Source: Mariannaea sp. PMI_226 (Eukaryota; Ascomycota; Sordariomycetes; Hypocreales; Nectriaceae). From it: a DNA stretch of 64,000 nt. Of the stretch, positions 53,034 to 64,000 are shown piece by piece (position 1 is the stretch's first letter; every line of letters begins with the position of its first letter). The position numbers and the translations under genes are program-made. Location of the stretch: NCBI GenBank assembly GCA_024336345.1, contig JANFOG010000011.1, positions 496,001-560,000 on the forward strand, read 5' to 3'. The notes under the pieces were generated by a model. That model did no database searches, was not told where the DNA came from, and was given only the letters and a program-made list of their open reading frames with translations.

Positions 53034-56000
53034 ATGGCATCTTCAGCCACGGCCGCCAATACTGTTCACGAGTCGCTGCTACCTCAACCTCCGACTCCTC
53101 CTCGCGATACACACTCAGATACCCATTCCTCACGTCGACCTGTTCCAACCCGTAGCCCATTTGGTCCTCGTGTTCAACTCTCCACGCCGCCAAATCTCAC
53201 CTCCCCCCTGTCGACCGGGGCAACCAACTCCCTCGCGACCTCTAAGCGGACGAGAAAAAAGGTAGAGTGGTCAGCTCATACCGAATATAAAGATCCGCCA
53301 CAATATCTCAAAGTCAACAAAACATACAAGGCATCACCCTTATCTGCCTCCCACTCCGCCTCCAAGCCCATCAAGGGCATCCTCAAACCTTCGTCGTCAC
53401 CAAATCCTCTAGCCTCCTCCCTACATGGCGATCTCGATAATCTGCCGGACCAAATCAATATGGCCGAGATGCTGGACTCGACAATTCGACAGCTAGCCGG
53501 CTCGGACCGGGACTCTCGCCTCGATGCCTACATGATGCTTGCTCGTGCCCTTAAGGCTTCCAACAATCTGCCAGACAGGGTTGCGTTGCAAGACAAAATG
53601 AGCCTATTCATGCAATTCATCCAGCGTGATATCAAGGCGAAGACTGAAGCTGGAACTTCTGATACATCCCTGATCAACCACGCCTTGAATCTTCTTGCTA
53701 CCTTCCTACACTTTCAAGCTATTGCTTCCACGTTAACATCTGATTTTGGAGTCTTTATCATTGATCACTGCATTCGGTGCTTCGACGATGAGACTGTTCA
53801 CAAGGACCTTGTTCGGCACTTGATGCAGGTCGTCGCCTTCCAATCTTTCTCCCCCAAGGTCATGACGTTGGATCGAGTTGGCAGACTTGTGGATTCCTTG
53901 CACAGGATCGAGGACCGTTTGACAGGCAAGAGTATTGTCATGGGCCGTATTCAAATATATAAACGGCTTATCGCTCGTTCACGAAACCATATGGCCATTC
54001 ATCCTGATTGGATGATGGATATGTTTACTGACATGCTGAGCACAATCAGGGATATCCGCGCCCAGGCTATCAGCCTGGCTAACGAAGCCGGTTTCTCTCT
54101 ACGACACGAAAAGCAAATACTGCGCAAGGCGAGCGAAATCTTCCAGTCAACCAGCGATGGGAATCAGACATATATTGAGCTATTCATGAAGAAACTGGAG
54201 GATATGCTCAAGGACAAGCAAAGCCCTTCGACCACTCCGCAGATCTGGGGCGCAGTTACACTTTTCCTTCGTTGTCCACTTGATAGATGGCAGTACTTTA
54301 ACAATTGGCTGACGTTGGCGCAGTCTGCGTTCAACTCAACGGATTGGGAAACAAAATATGAAGCTAACTATGCTTGGAATCGTTACGTCTGTCTATCTCT
54401 CACCGATGCGAAGGTAGTACCCAAGGGCTTGAGTTTGATGTATCAGCCCCTCCTCAGCCAACTTCGACGAAAGGCCAGCAATGAAGAAGGGGTTAAATTG
54501 AGAAGAATCGTCTTTGGTGGTCTCTGCAACCTCTACTACTATGCCTTTCGACCAGGCCCCGATATTTCTCTCATTGACGCATTTTGGGATATAGCACTAC
54601 AGCCTGTCATGCTTCAGCTCATTTTGCCTGATGGCAAACCCGAACCCCAAGGCGATTCCTTAGTTCAGGCATCTCGCATCCTAACTGGACTTTTGGATGT
54701 ATCAACACCTCGAAATTGGAGGGAGGACCGTGTCAGGGACATGCCTTTAGTTCCTCCCGAAGAGCTGCCTGCTATCGATGCGAAATGGACTCGTCGCAAC
54801 TGCGACAAGGTCTTCAAATTAGTAAGACCAATACTAGAGAGAAAGTTCACCGACTTGGCCAACAAAGAAAGCTTAGCATACAGATTGTGGCAAGCCTTAA
54901 CTGCAGCTATTGCTGCTGCTTCGGCCAAGGACATCAAAGTTTCTGACGATACTGCCAAATTCTTTTCTTGTACCTTCGGCCTCCTCCACAAGGTGTGGTC
55001 AAGGGGATCACTCGAGAGCGATGGATCTTCGAACCCGAAATTTTTGCCTAGCATCAAGAATTATCTCCATCTTCTCGTCAAGAATCTCGGACTTCATCCT
55101 TTTACCGAAAAGAAGCTGTCAATGAATATCAACAACACATTCGAACCGGCTGCAACGCCATCTCATCGATCTGACCGAGCTGACAAGTTAAGAGGAGTCG
55201 TCCAGGCACCCGTTTATCATCTCTTTTTGATGCTTTGTTCTACACCTCCTGGCGAAAATGATGACGAAAACTTGTGCAGCTTCTTTCAATCGGTCTTCGA
55301 ACCTTTCTTTAACGACAAGGGCAGCAAGATTCGAGTCGAACTCATTCGAGAAATGCTTCGATTGTTGCCTCAGGATGCTCTTTCAACTTATGGTCCTTGG
55401 GTTTTGGCATCAAATAACATGCGAGTGACTCTGGAAAATATGGTTTCGAGCTCGAATCCTACGAGCAGCGAAAGACTTCTCGGCCCCGAGTACCGGGAAG
55501 TTGTGTCGCTGCTGGAACGCGGTCTCTTATCCCATCCTAACCTACCATCTCGATACTGGATGTCAATGTTCGATTTCCTCTCGGACCACATCATGCAGAA
55601 TTGCGGTGACGCTGGCCGTGCCCTCGGGTTAGTGGAACCAATTTCGAAGATCATTCTGGAGAATTACTTCAAGAATAATGCCAAACCGAACTCGTTGGCT
55701 CTTGAAGTAACAGTGGTGCTGTTCACCGTTGCTAAACTCCCCCGAGATCGTCAAGCGGTAGAAGCTGCCCGGCGTCGCCTGTGGGGAGCGCCTCCTACCC
55801 ACTCTCGCTCGTCTTCATCTTTTGATCCGTTTGATAACCTGTACAAGCTCCAGGAGCAAAGCATGAAGTATCTGTACGATTCGAGCGATACAGACAATGA
55901 AGCTGATATCGCACGCTACTTCGATGCAGTCACCAACTTTTTGATGACCTCTTTCTCGGAAACGGGTGTGAGAATTCTGTCAAAGCTGCAAGATGGTTGT

Positions 56001-58330
56001 TGTCCCTGGGTTCAGGATGAGAAGGCTCGGATGGCACTGACTGATGAGTCGCCGATCCCTACAGCTGTAAGTCAACAACCCTCCTAGATACTATTGCTTG
56101 AATACTGACTAATGAAAACAAATAGATGCGAGGTTTCTGGAACGTTGTGTGTCGTCATCTTGCCTCACTCGGACGCCTTGAGAATAAAGATCTTATTCTG
56201 ATTGAACCACTTATTACAGCAGCATTCAAAAGCAAGCATCGCTATATTGTCAATAAAATGGCCGAGATTTGGAACGAGCTCCATAAGGATGAAGATAGCT
56301 TGGACTGTTCTGATAGCCTCAAAGCCATCATCATAGCGCTTCGTCCCATGGTTGATGTGTCCTTTCCTGGAATGGAAAATTCCAGCGGTGAGTTTGGTGC
56401 ACAGGCTCAATCATTCATCGAATCACAACATGATCTTAGCTTCGTTGCTCATTCGTCAACGAAGTCTTTTCGGAATGAAGCTGAGCATCCGACACCGTCC
56501 GCTTCACCCCTGCCTAAAGTAACAACTACGGGACGTTTAACCCGGAAGCGACACCGCGATGCAACTCCTGACACAAAACAATTGAGAGTGAGCAAGCGGA
56601 CGAGCACTCCGCGCTTACGCCACGACAACTCCCAGATTCGCTTTGAGCCTATCGCCACTTCATCTCCCCTTGCAGCAGACGAGTCGCAGCATCTCACAGA
56701 GAGGCAAAAAGAAGTTCGACAGCGCCAGCAAGAGAACGCCGGCATCTACACGGATATTAGGTCCAGCCCGAGAACTCGATCTATGGCTGCTCTGGAGGAA
56801 AAGGCAAAGATGTCAGCTGAGAGTATCAGAACTCGGCATCAGCAATCGACGCCAGAACGGCCTTCTTCCTATGGGGAATTTATCAGTTCAACACCGACTC
56901 CTCGACGAGGACAGGCTCTACAAATCGAGGGTTATGCAGACCCTGCTTCATCTCCACCTGAACCGCGGTCTAATCCTCTACTAAAAGAGATACAGACTAG
57001 ATCAAGGGGTAAGAGCTCTTTCGAAAGCTGGGAATTCTCATCACCACCCGGAACACCACCCATCACTCGACAACAGAGGAATACCAAGTTCCCTCGCGCT
57101 ACCCCCTCAGGACGAGCCACTCGACGCAGTCGCCGAAGGGGGGCGAAGTCGAAGTCGCCGATCGATGCGGAAGTTATTCCTTCAAGTATTGCGGAAGAAG
57201 AGGTGGAATCTCGAGCTGCTGATGAGAGAGAGGAACCCGAAGCACCTGAAGAGCCTGTGCTAGAACCTCCATCAACCCCTCCCCGCGAAGCACCACCCGA
57301 CGATAACGCCCAAGATACTCCTAAATCTGCGGATGATGAGTACGTGGATGCTAGAAGCAGTCCAGAAGAGCCAACGCAGGAGTCACGCGTTGAGGAATCA
57401 AGGTCAGAGGTATCTGATTGTGAGATGCGGGATTCTTCGTTCGAACTGAGCGAAATCGATGAGAGCGGAATGATGAAATTGGTTGTCGAGCTCGAGTCAA
57501 AGAACCGCGAATCCCCCGTCTTGGAAAACTTGCCACAAAAAGAAGAGTGCATCATGGTTCATACGGACGAATCATCGCCGGCAAAGGAGGAAGTCAGAAG
57601 TATGAAGCGTTCGCCATCGCCGGTGATTCCATCCACTCCGGCACAGGCCGAGTCGGAAGCTTCACAAAGTCAGAGTCAAAAGGGAAAGAAGAGGAAGCGA
57701 CCATCCATGGTCCCTGAAAGACGAAGCAAGAGGAGACGATCTGGTGGCAACACTCTACAGGAAGACCAGGATGTACAGGAACAACCAAAGCCAATGCCCG
57801 TTCAGGAGATGGAATCTCCTGGTCCTACCACGCGTCGCTCATCGAGGCGTAATGCGGGGCCCAAGGGCAAGAAACAACAAGACAAGGAAACTCAGCCGCC
57901 AGTAGCTGAACCACCCAAAGCTAAGGAGACGGAACCGTCCGATCCAGCGGCGGAGGTGCGTGATGGAGGAGATACAGACGAAGAACTACTGTCACAACTG
58001 GTGACGGAATCCAAGGCAGCTTCACAGACTCATTCACAAGATGATGTGGATGGCGAGGCAGGGCCCCGTGCTTCGGCCGACGTGATGGATGTAGAGGTTG
58101 CTGAAAGGGAAGCCCCTGGTCAACAGCCCCAAAAATATGCAGAGACTAGCCACCCTGGACTTGAAGGGGACGAAGAAGCCAAGGCCCAGACCGTCATGGA
58201 CATTCTGCGCGGTGGTCTGAAGGAGCTTCGCGGAGCCGCCCTGTCGCGTGATCAAGTATATCAGCTCGAGGACATGTTGATGGACATGAAGCGAGAACTC
58301 TTTGAGGCGGAAAGGAGAGGGAGAGAGTGA
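53034..58330 (+). CDS. RIF1: Rif1, telomere and replication-timing protein
   Basis: Two exons, 53034-56066 and 56126-58330, give 1745 residues. Residues 1-120 are disordered and carry PP1-docking motifs: KKVEW (RVxF class, Lys76-Trp79) and GILK (SILK class, 115-118), in the same order as in yeast Rif1. Residues 140-1000 form the conserved HEAT-repeat N-terminal domain (SRLDAYMMLARALKASNNLP, MGRIQIYKRLIARSRNHMAI). The C-terminal half is disordered, with many Ser-Pro/Thr-Pro sites, acidic blocks and basic patches (RKRPSMVPERRSKRRRSGG). The last 50 residues form a helical segment (VYQLEDMLMDMKRELFEAER), possibly for oligomerisation. Rif1 recruits PP1 to counter DDK at origins, limits telomere elongation and affects double-strand-break repair in the nucleus. 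Length matches fungal Rif1. Confidence 0.94.
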
Positions 58331-59334
58331 TGAACCCAGCCGACCCTGGTCATCGGTATGCATGTTTTGGGCGTTGTCTGTCGGCATGTTTTCTTTTCTT
58401 TATTTGTTGTTTTCTCGGGGCGATTGCACCAAGGCGATACTATGGCCGACGCACTTGGTTGACTGGCTACCTGTACACTCCTACCTAGCTGTTGTGACTT
58501 GGCTGTTGAGCTTTCCACGTCTATGCACACGCACTTACTTGCACATACATAACTAGTTTATTAGATAGATTAAACCAATCATGGAAGAAGAAAAAAAAGT
58601 TGAATATATCATCTCATGCCCCGTTTTCATGATGTGCATTTTCTTGATGATTGGATTGTTTACAGAGAGGTTGGGGTAATCGAAGAGAACTAGGGTAACG
58701 ACTGGTGTCTAACTACCTCCAACAGACTCTGTTGGAGAATGTAAATCTGGGGAAACTCGGCCATCCCGTAGCCTCATGCACGCTATTCCCTAATCTTGCC
58801 CTAGAATGCTGATCCGAAGAGGGAGACCTTGTTGATTTCTTGGTCCGGGATCATGCCAAATGGTAACGGAAGGCTGGAAAGGGAAGTTCGAACGATGGGG
58901 TGATGAGCGCAACCGTAGAGTCGGGAGGCACCAGGTCGTTTTAGTTCAAGTTAATAGAGCCGTTTATTAGTTATACGCACTGTAAGCTGTCGTCCCGTCC
59001 TAGTAAGCAGCTCGGCATTGGTTGTAACGGAGTTTTAAAAAAGAAGAGCTGATCCATTATTATTATTCTTTAATTACCTAGGGGGCTGGCAAACCAAGGG
59101 GGAGGAAGCCCGGGGGAGGCGGGGAGGCTGCGGGATGATCATGGGGCGGTTTGGGATGAATAAGCCAAGCGAAAAAAGGAAACGAAACGACAACAACAAC
59201 TCAAAAGACATCAGGCCAAAGCCCAAAACCCTCAATGCCGTTGCTCCATCTGTTCACCCATGGGGATTCTTCGGCGACATGGGGAGGTTTGGGGGGAAAT
59301 GACGGGGCCGGGGCGGAGCCGGCGGTGGCCAGAC

Positions 59335-59354
59335 AGGAGGAGGAGGAGGAGGAG
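59335..59354. repeat. AGG trinucleotide repeat
   Basis: About six AGG units in intergenic DNA. Confidence 0.8.
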
Positions 59355-59497
59355 AAGGGAGAGAGACATAGACAAGAGGTTAGAGAATAGCGATCGGGTT
59401 ACCCAAAAGAGGAAAGCCGAGCAAGTTTGAGAGCACAAAAGCGTGAGAGAAGGATTTGGGCAATCTGGAAGATCTGTTGCCGGGCTCGACGTAGTTT

Positions 59498-59524
59498 AGC
59501 CCAGCTCAGCCCAGCCCAGCCCAG
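59498..59524. repeat. CAGCC pentanucleotide repeat
   Basis: Five to six copies of CAGCC/CAGCT in tandem. Confidence 0.8.
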
Positions 59525-62500
59525 AGCCTTTTCTCTTGGCTAGTACGAAGTTTGCGAAATCGATTCATCATCAGTAGAATCAAATCATTCGAGGCCTGTT
59601 CAAGCTGCAAGGCGGTGGAAAAGCACTTCCCGTAGCCCCCCCCAATGACACCGCTCTCCACTCTCCCCCTCAGGCCGACAAGAGACGGAACTTGTTGTAG
59701 TAGTGGAGATGGGTAAAAAAACGTTTAGTTGGTTTATGCGGAACGGGTGCGTTTAGTCGTTGCCTAGCCATGGCGACTCTGTGCGGCTTTCTGAGTCATG
59801 TTTATGCGAACCTTGCTCTCTTGTTACTCAACCCCGTTGCAGCGCGGTTCTCCTCAAGTGGAGGAGCCGGACGGCAGATCAACACTGGCTACTGCAGCAA
59901 AGCCATGTTCTTTTTCCTCTGTGCAGTAGTCTGGAACCACGTCTTGTACTCGTATTTGATTGCAGGGTCTATGTATATGAGCAGCAAACAACTAACTAAC
60001 TAACGATATAATTAATTGCTGGGGTTGTAATTGCCTATCCACATCTTCTCGCCTCATATCCGTCACACAGACAATTGCCCCCAGCACATGCATCTCGGGG
60101 TTTGCTGCCCGTGCCGGCTATAGGGAAGGGATCTACATGATGATTAGACCAGGGCAGGAAGAGGCAAGGATGAGCCAGCATCGATCCAAACATCGAGAAG
60201 AAGTGAGGTTATGGACTGTAGCAAGATGCTGCCACGCGCTGTGATGACCGAAGATCATGTCAGTGAGCCCGCTGGGCCTGCCAGCCATTCACGATACATT
60301 TCTCTGTATCCCGGATTTTCATTTACCGGAACAAGGCTGCGAGACGGTTAGCTAGATCCACGCTCTTTCTGTGGCGTCCGTCACGGCACTTGGAGTGTTT
60401 TCTGCGCGACCTGCTGCAGACCTGTAAATAGTGTGCCGCGGCACGTGTATGTTCCCTTCGGAAATATATGACGGTGGTTCCCAGTCTTGTCCCAAAAAGG
60501 TAATCCGAGGTGAACGGGCGGGGACAAGGAGAGGCCTTCGAGCTGCAGGGGGGTGGACGAGGGAGAGTAGACGACCACGTTTCTTTTGTTAGAAAAGAAA
60601 ATGGCTGTAAACAAAAGACCAAAGTGATGAAAACATGATTACACGAAGTAATAATCTAGCAATACATGAAGTAGGCCAATAATAGTCATGATAGAAACTA
60701 AGAAAAAGGGCCAAAGGTAGAAATTTCAACTAAGAAGAGTAAAACTATTACACAACAACTTCGTGTCTAACTTTAGCTGATATTGCAGGACTACACCCTA
60801 GTCCATCTCAATCGGCCCGCCCATCCTCTTTCGGTGACGTCAAGCCACTGCCCTTACGGGATGAGGTGCCAGCAAGATGTTGGTTTTCATGATGCCATGT
60901 TTCTAGTCATTGAACGCTCATCATTTCCTTCTTCTGTGTTTATTTCCCTGGGTTTGTCCTTGGAGCCAAAAAGATAGTGGAGCACTCAACGTGGTTCGAT
61001 ATACGGTAATATCGTAGTAATAACCGTAGTGGCGATGGAATGGAATATTCTTTCTGTTAGCCCAACGGGCTCCATTGCGTTGCGATTTAGGGTGAAGGGG
61101 GGGCCCAGCCAACGTACACGGTACTTCGCTGTCAGCAAGGGTACTCCGTATTATTGTATGACTCTCGAACACGGGCACATTATGCCTTTACCTAGCTGTA
61201 TGCTGTAAGCTGGTTGGAAAGTTTGGACCGGGAGGCGGACACCAAGTGACGGGAGGCGTTGCACCTCCTTTGCGTCCTTCGCCATCTATCCCCAAGAAGG
61301 GATCCCCGAGCCCAAGTGGTTGCACCCTACCCCTGCCCCGGCCTCGGTCCCGGAGGATGCACACACGCCACCATCTGCCTGCGAAGATTCTGGACGCACT
61401 AATCTGTAGATGCGAGTCGCTGTACGATTGCTGTAAGTCATTGTCAAAAATGACCTGTACTGCTTCTTGAAAATGGTTCCGAATCTTGAAGCAAAATATC
61501 TAGGTGTCGTTGTCGTTGCTGTGGAATACACAGTACACCACAGACATCAACCAGTCTGTGCACTGGCTCATTTTTCGGCCTTCCAGCAAAGGAGTCCAGC
61601 GAATCAACCAGCTTGCAGAGCCGCACAATTGCTTGGCTTCATTTGGATCACCGGGAGAAGCGCTTTAGGCAACGCCCGTGGCGCCAACCCCATCTTCGAA
61701 TTCCTCCTCGAACCCACCCCTCTCCCCTGGTCCTGGGTGGTAAAAACAAGGGCGACCGACCATACCCTCCTGAGACTTCCGTTGCAAAGAAAAAAAAGAA
61801 AAAAGAGCTTCCCTTTTACTTCCCGTCGAAACCAGGCCGACAAGGGAAGGCGGTGATTATGAATGTCTACTCTACGCCAAAACGAGATCTCCCGAGGCCG
61901 ATTCGGATTGCCTCTCTGGCGATAAACACACGATCAGCAATGATGCAAGAGAAAATTCCCCTTGACCGTCCTTTGGAATAGCCTCGCTGCTTGTGAATCA
62001 TGCCAATCAGATGCTGTCTACCATCTTTTTTTTTCCCCTCTGGTCCTGTATTGGTGTGTTGCACGCATGGTTGGGGGAACGGATGCGGCTTGCCCGTGAG
62101 GACTGACTGAGACAAGCACAAGAAGCGGTCGGTCTTTGAGAACAGCTGTTGCAAACGTGAGGCTTCCAAAAAAAACATACAATATCAATATGTGAGCCAA
62201 ACGGCTAAATCACAAAATATAATTGTCCATGAATTGGATTTGTGCTTTCTATGAGTAGTTGTGCCGTGAATACCTTTTCAAGGAATAGTAAATCAAATAT
62301 CAAAAGCTTCAGGGTACTGGAATGCTTGCGTATTGTGCACAATTGAACGTACCAGGTAAACGGCCAGTGCCCACCGTCCCCCTCACCCTCCACACGGTTC
62401 TCATGACGTTGCATTTTCCCACACATGGGCTCGTGGCCCTTCCCCGTCTTCCTCAGCCCCAGCTGGGGGGAGGTCATCAGAGTGCGGAGAGGTGCGTTGA

Positions 62501-62861
62501 TGCCCTGCCCTGGGTAGCATAATACGGGGATGTTTGGCGTTTTCGTCCGGCATCTGGGTTCCTGGGGATGAGGAGAACGGTGTGGAGAGAAGGGGGGTCC
62601 ACGCCACTAACAGAATTTTTTGCTTCTCCCGGTATGGGCAAATCTTGGGGTAGCGTCTCCGGAGTCCGGAGTACAGGATACACACTAAAAGGTGAGACTG
62701 CGTGAGACAACCACCAGGTCAGGGCAAGGGTGTGTCTATCCATCCGATAGCGTGGGCCCAAGTGGTTCGGCTTGACTCGCCTCGACCCTACTACCCCAAC
62801 GATCCTTCTCTTTATTAGTTTAGACACCTTCAAAGCAGGATATTGTATCTGGGGGATTGGT

Positions 62862-62867
62862 TATAAA
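62862..62867 (+). promoter_or_regulatory. TATA box of the MFS transporter gene
   Basis: TATAAA about 165 bases upstream of the ATG at 63030, a normal spacing for a fungal gene. Confidence 0.5.
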
Positions 62868-63029
62868 GACCCTTTGCAATCCCCCTCTTAGATTTCTGGA
62901 ATCCATTCTTGTGTCAGACAATCTCTGAGATTCATCAACACCTCAGTCCAGGGAACCTCGACAAAAAGACAACAAGAAACATCAACCTTCTGACACAAAG
63001 ACGTTGCTTTGAGCTCGTCGCTGCCCATC

Positions 63030-64000
63030 ATGGCCAAGAAATATCTTGGATTGAGAGGCAAGGCCCTCAACTATGCCATCGGTATTATCGCTGGTTGTGA
63101 TTTTCTTCTCTTCGGTTATGGTAAGTTTCTCGAAATCAAAACCTCACTTTCTCACACTAGGAACACTTTTCAGAATAACTAACCAATTTCGCCGTACAAC
63201 AGACCAGGGTGTTATGGGTGGTATTTTGACTCTGCCCATCTTCTTGAGCCAGTTCCCAGATATCAATGACTCCAAGAACATCGGCCTCAGCGAAGCTGAG
63301 CGACACCAGCGATCCACCAACCAAGGTATCGCCATTGCCTCTTACAATCTCGGATGCTTCCTCGGTTCAATCATTACTATCTTTATCGGAAACCCCCTTG
63401 GTCGTCGAAAGATGATTTTCCTCGGTACTTCTATCATGGTCGTCGGTGCTGCCCTCCAGGCCTCCGCTTTCAAACTGGAACACTTCATTATTGGTCGAAT
63501 CATTACTGGTATCGGAAATGGTGGCAACACATCAACAGTTCCCATGTGGCAATCAGAAACTTGCAGTGCTCACCGAAGAGGAATGCTTGTTATGATCGAA
63601 GGAGCTCTCATCACCGGCGGTATCATGATTTCTTATTGGGTCGATTTCGGCTTGGCTTATGCTCCTGGTTCAGTGGCGTGGCGATTCCCTCTGGCCTTCC
63701 AGATCGTCTTCTGTCTATTCATTCTCGCCTTCGTTATGAGCCTGCCCGAGTCTCCTCGATGGTTGATTCTCAAGGGCCGAGATGAAGAGGCTCGTAGCGT
63801 CATCGCTGCCATTGCGGATCTTCCCGAGGATGACCGATATGTCGAAAATGAGTTCCGGGCCATCAAGGAGGTCTCGGCCGAGATGAGCAAGGGTTCGTTC
63901 CGAGATTTGTTTGCATGTAACAAGAACCGCAACTTCCACCGAACCGTTCTTGCCTATGCCAACCAGATGATGCAGCAAATTTGTACGTAACACTAGTCCC
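63030..64000 (+). CDS. MFS sugar transporter, 5' part only
   Basis: Exons 63030-63120 and 63203-63982, then an intron donor (GTACGT at 63983) and the window ends, so only the first 290 residues are seen. The start MAKKYLGLRGKALNYAIGII leads into helix 1 with the sugar-porter motif FGYDQGVMGG. Further signatures are SYNLGCFLGS, NPLGRRKMIF (G-R-R/K loop between helices 2 and 3), GRIITGIGNGGNTSTVPMWQ, and PESPRWLILKGRDEEA at the end of helix 6, all of the fungal sugar porter family. It would carry a hexose, pentose or polyol by proton symport in the plasma membrane; substrate cannot be told from this part. It is truncated by the window edge, not by mutation. A TATA box lies 165 bases upstream. 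Confidence 0.93.

Larger units (their letters stand above)
58331..63029. other. Long intergenic region
   Basis: About 4.7 kb. I find no gene with a signal peptide, domain or splice continuity. Simple repeats include GAG at 59335-59354 and CAGCC at 59498-59524. Open frames at 61467-61981 overlap each other on both strands, without features. The MFS transporter promoter, with a TATA element at 62862, occupies the last few hundred bases. Long non-coding transcripts cannot be excluded. Confidence 0.4.

Noticed and set aside
61467..61981. Overlapping plus-strand frames in the long intergenic region
   Set aside because: They overlap each other and a minus-strand frame; no start context, domain or splice continuity supports them.

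Overview
This 64 kb window is nuclear DNA from a filamentous ascomycete, most likely a sordariomycete (probably Hypocreales; this rank is inference). Genes lie on both strands and are broken by short introns of about 45-150 nt with GTRNGT donors and CTAAC-like branch points. The proteins are typical Pezizomycotina housekeeping and accessory families. I see no operons, rRNA, CRISPR or intact transposon. All gene models were spliced by eye from reading-frame continuity, so exon borders are inference even where the protein family is clear.

Layout. 0-5 kb: a secreted Ser/Thr/Pro-rich protein, RNase P/MRP subunit Rpp30 and a small zinc-ribbon protein. 5.7-9.9 kb: a large glycosyltransferase of the sterol-glucosyltransferase type that carries a PPxY motif, a VPS13/ATG2-like segment and a C-terminal array of ubiquitin-interacting motifs; this is the most unusual protein here. 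11-15 kb: Sec61 beta and a Psr1-type phosphatase. 15-20 kb: gene-poor, with a possible gene relic. 20-22.6 kb: a peroxisomal ABCD half-transporter. 26-27.2 kb: a single-pass membrane protein with two PPxY motifs and a very long pyrimidine-rich leader. 27-31 kb: gene-poor.

31-36.6 kb: a D-xylose-reductase-like aldo-keto reductase, the PP1 regulator Sds22 and a Bem46-like alpha/beta hydrolase. 38-43.6 kb: a BTB protein, Csn12 and ribosomal protein eL20, the last two sharing a divergent promoter. 43.8-49.6 kb: a Zn2Cys6 transcription factor, a GNAT acetyltransferase, a DUF1772 membrane protein and an unrecognised basic protein. 50.4-58.3 kb: Ric8 and Rif1 in divergent orientation. 58.3-63 kb: long intergenic stretch. 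63-64 kb: the start of an MFS sugar transporter that runs off the window.

The genes do not form one pathway. Links that can be argued are protein phosphatase 1 control (Sds22, and Rif1 through its PP1-docking motifs), ubiquitin-linked membrane regulation (two proteins with PPxY motifs, one of which also has UIMs) and sugar use (xylose-reductase-like enzyme and MFS transporter, 30 kb apart).
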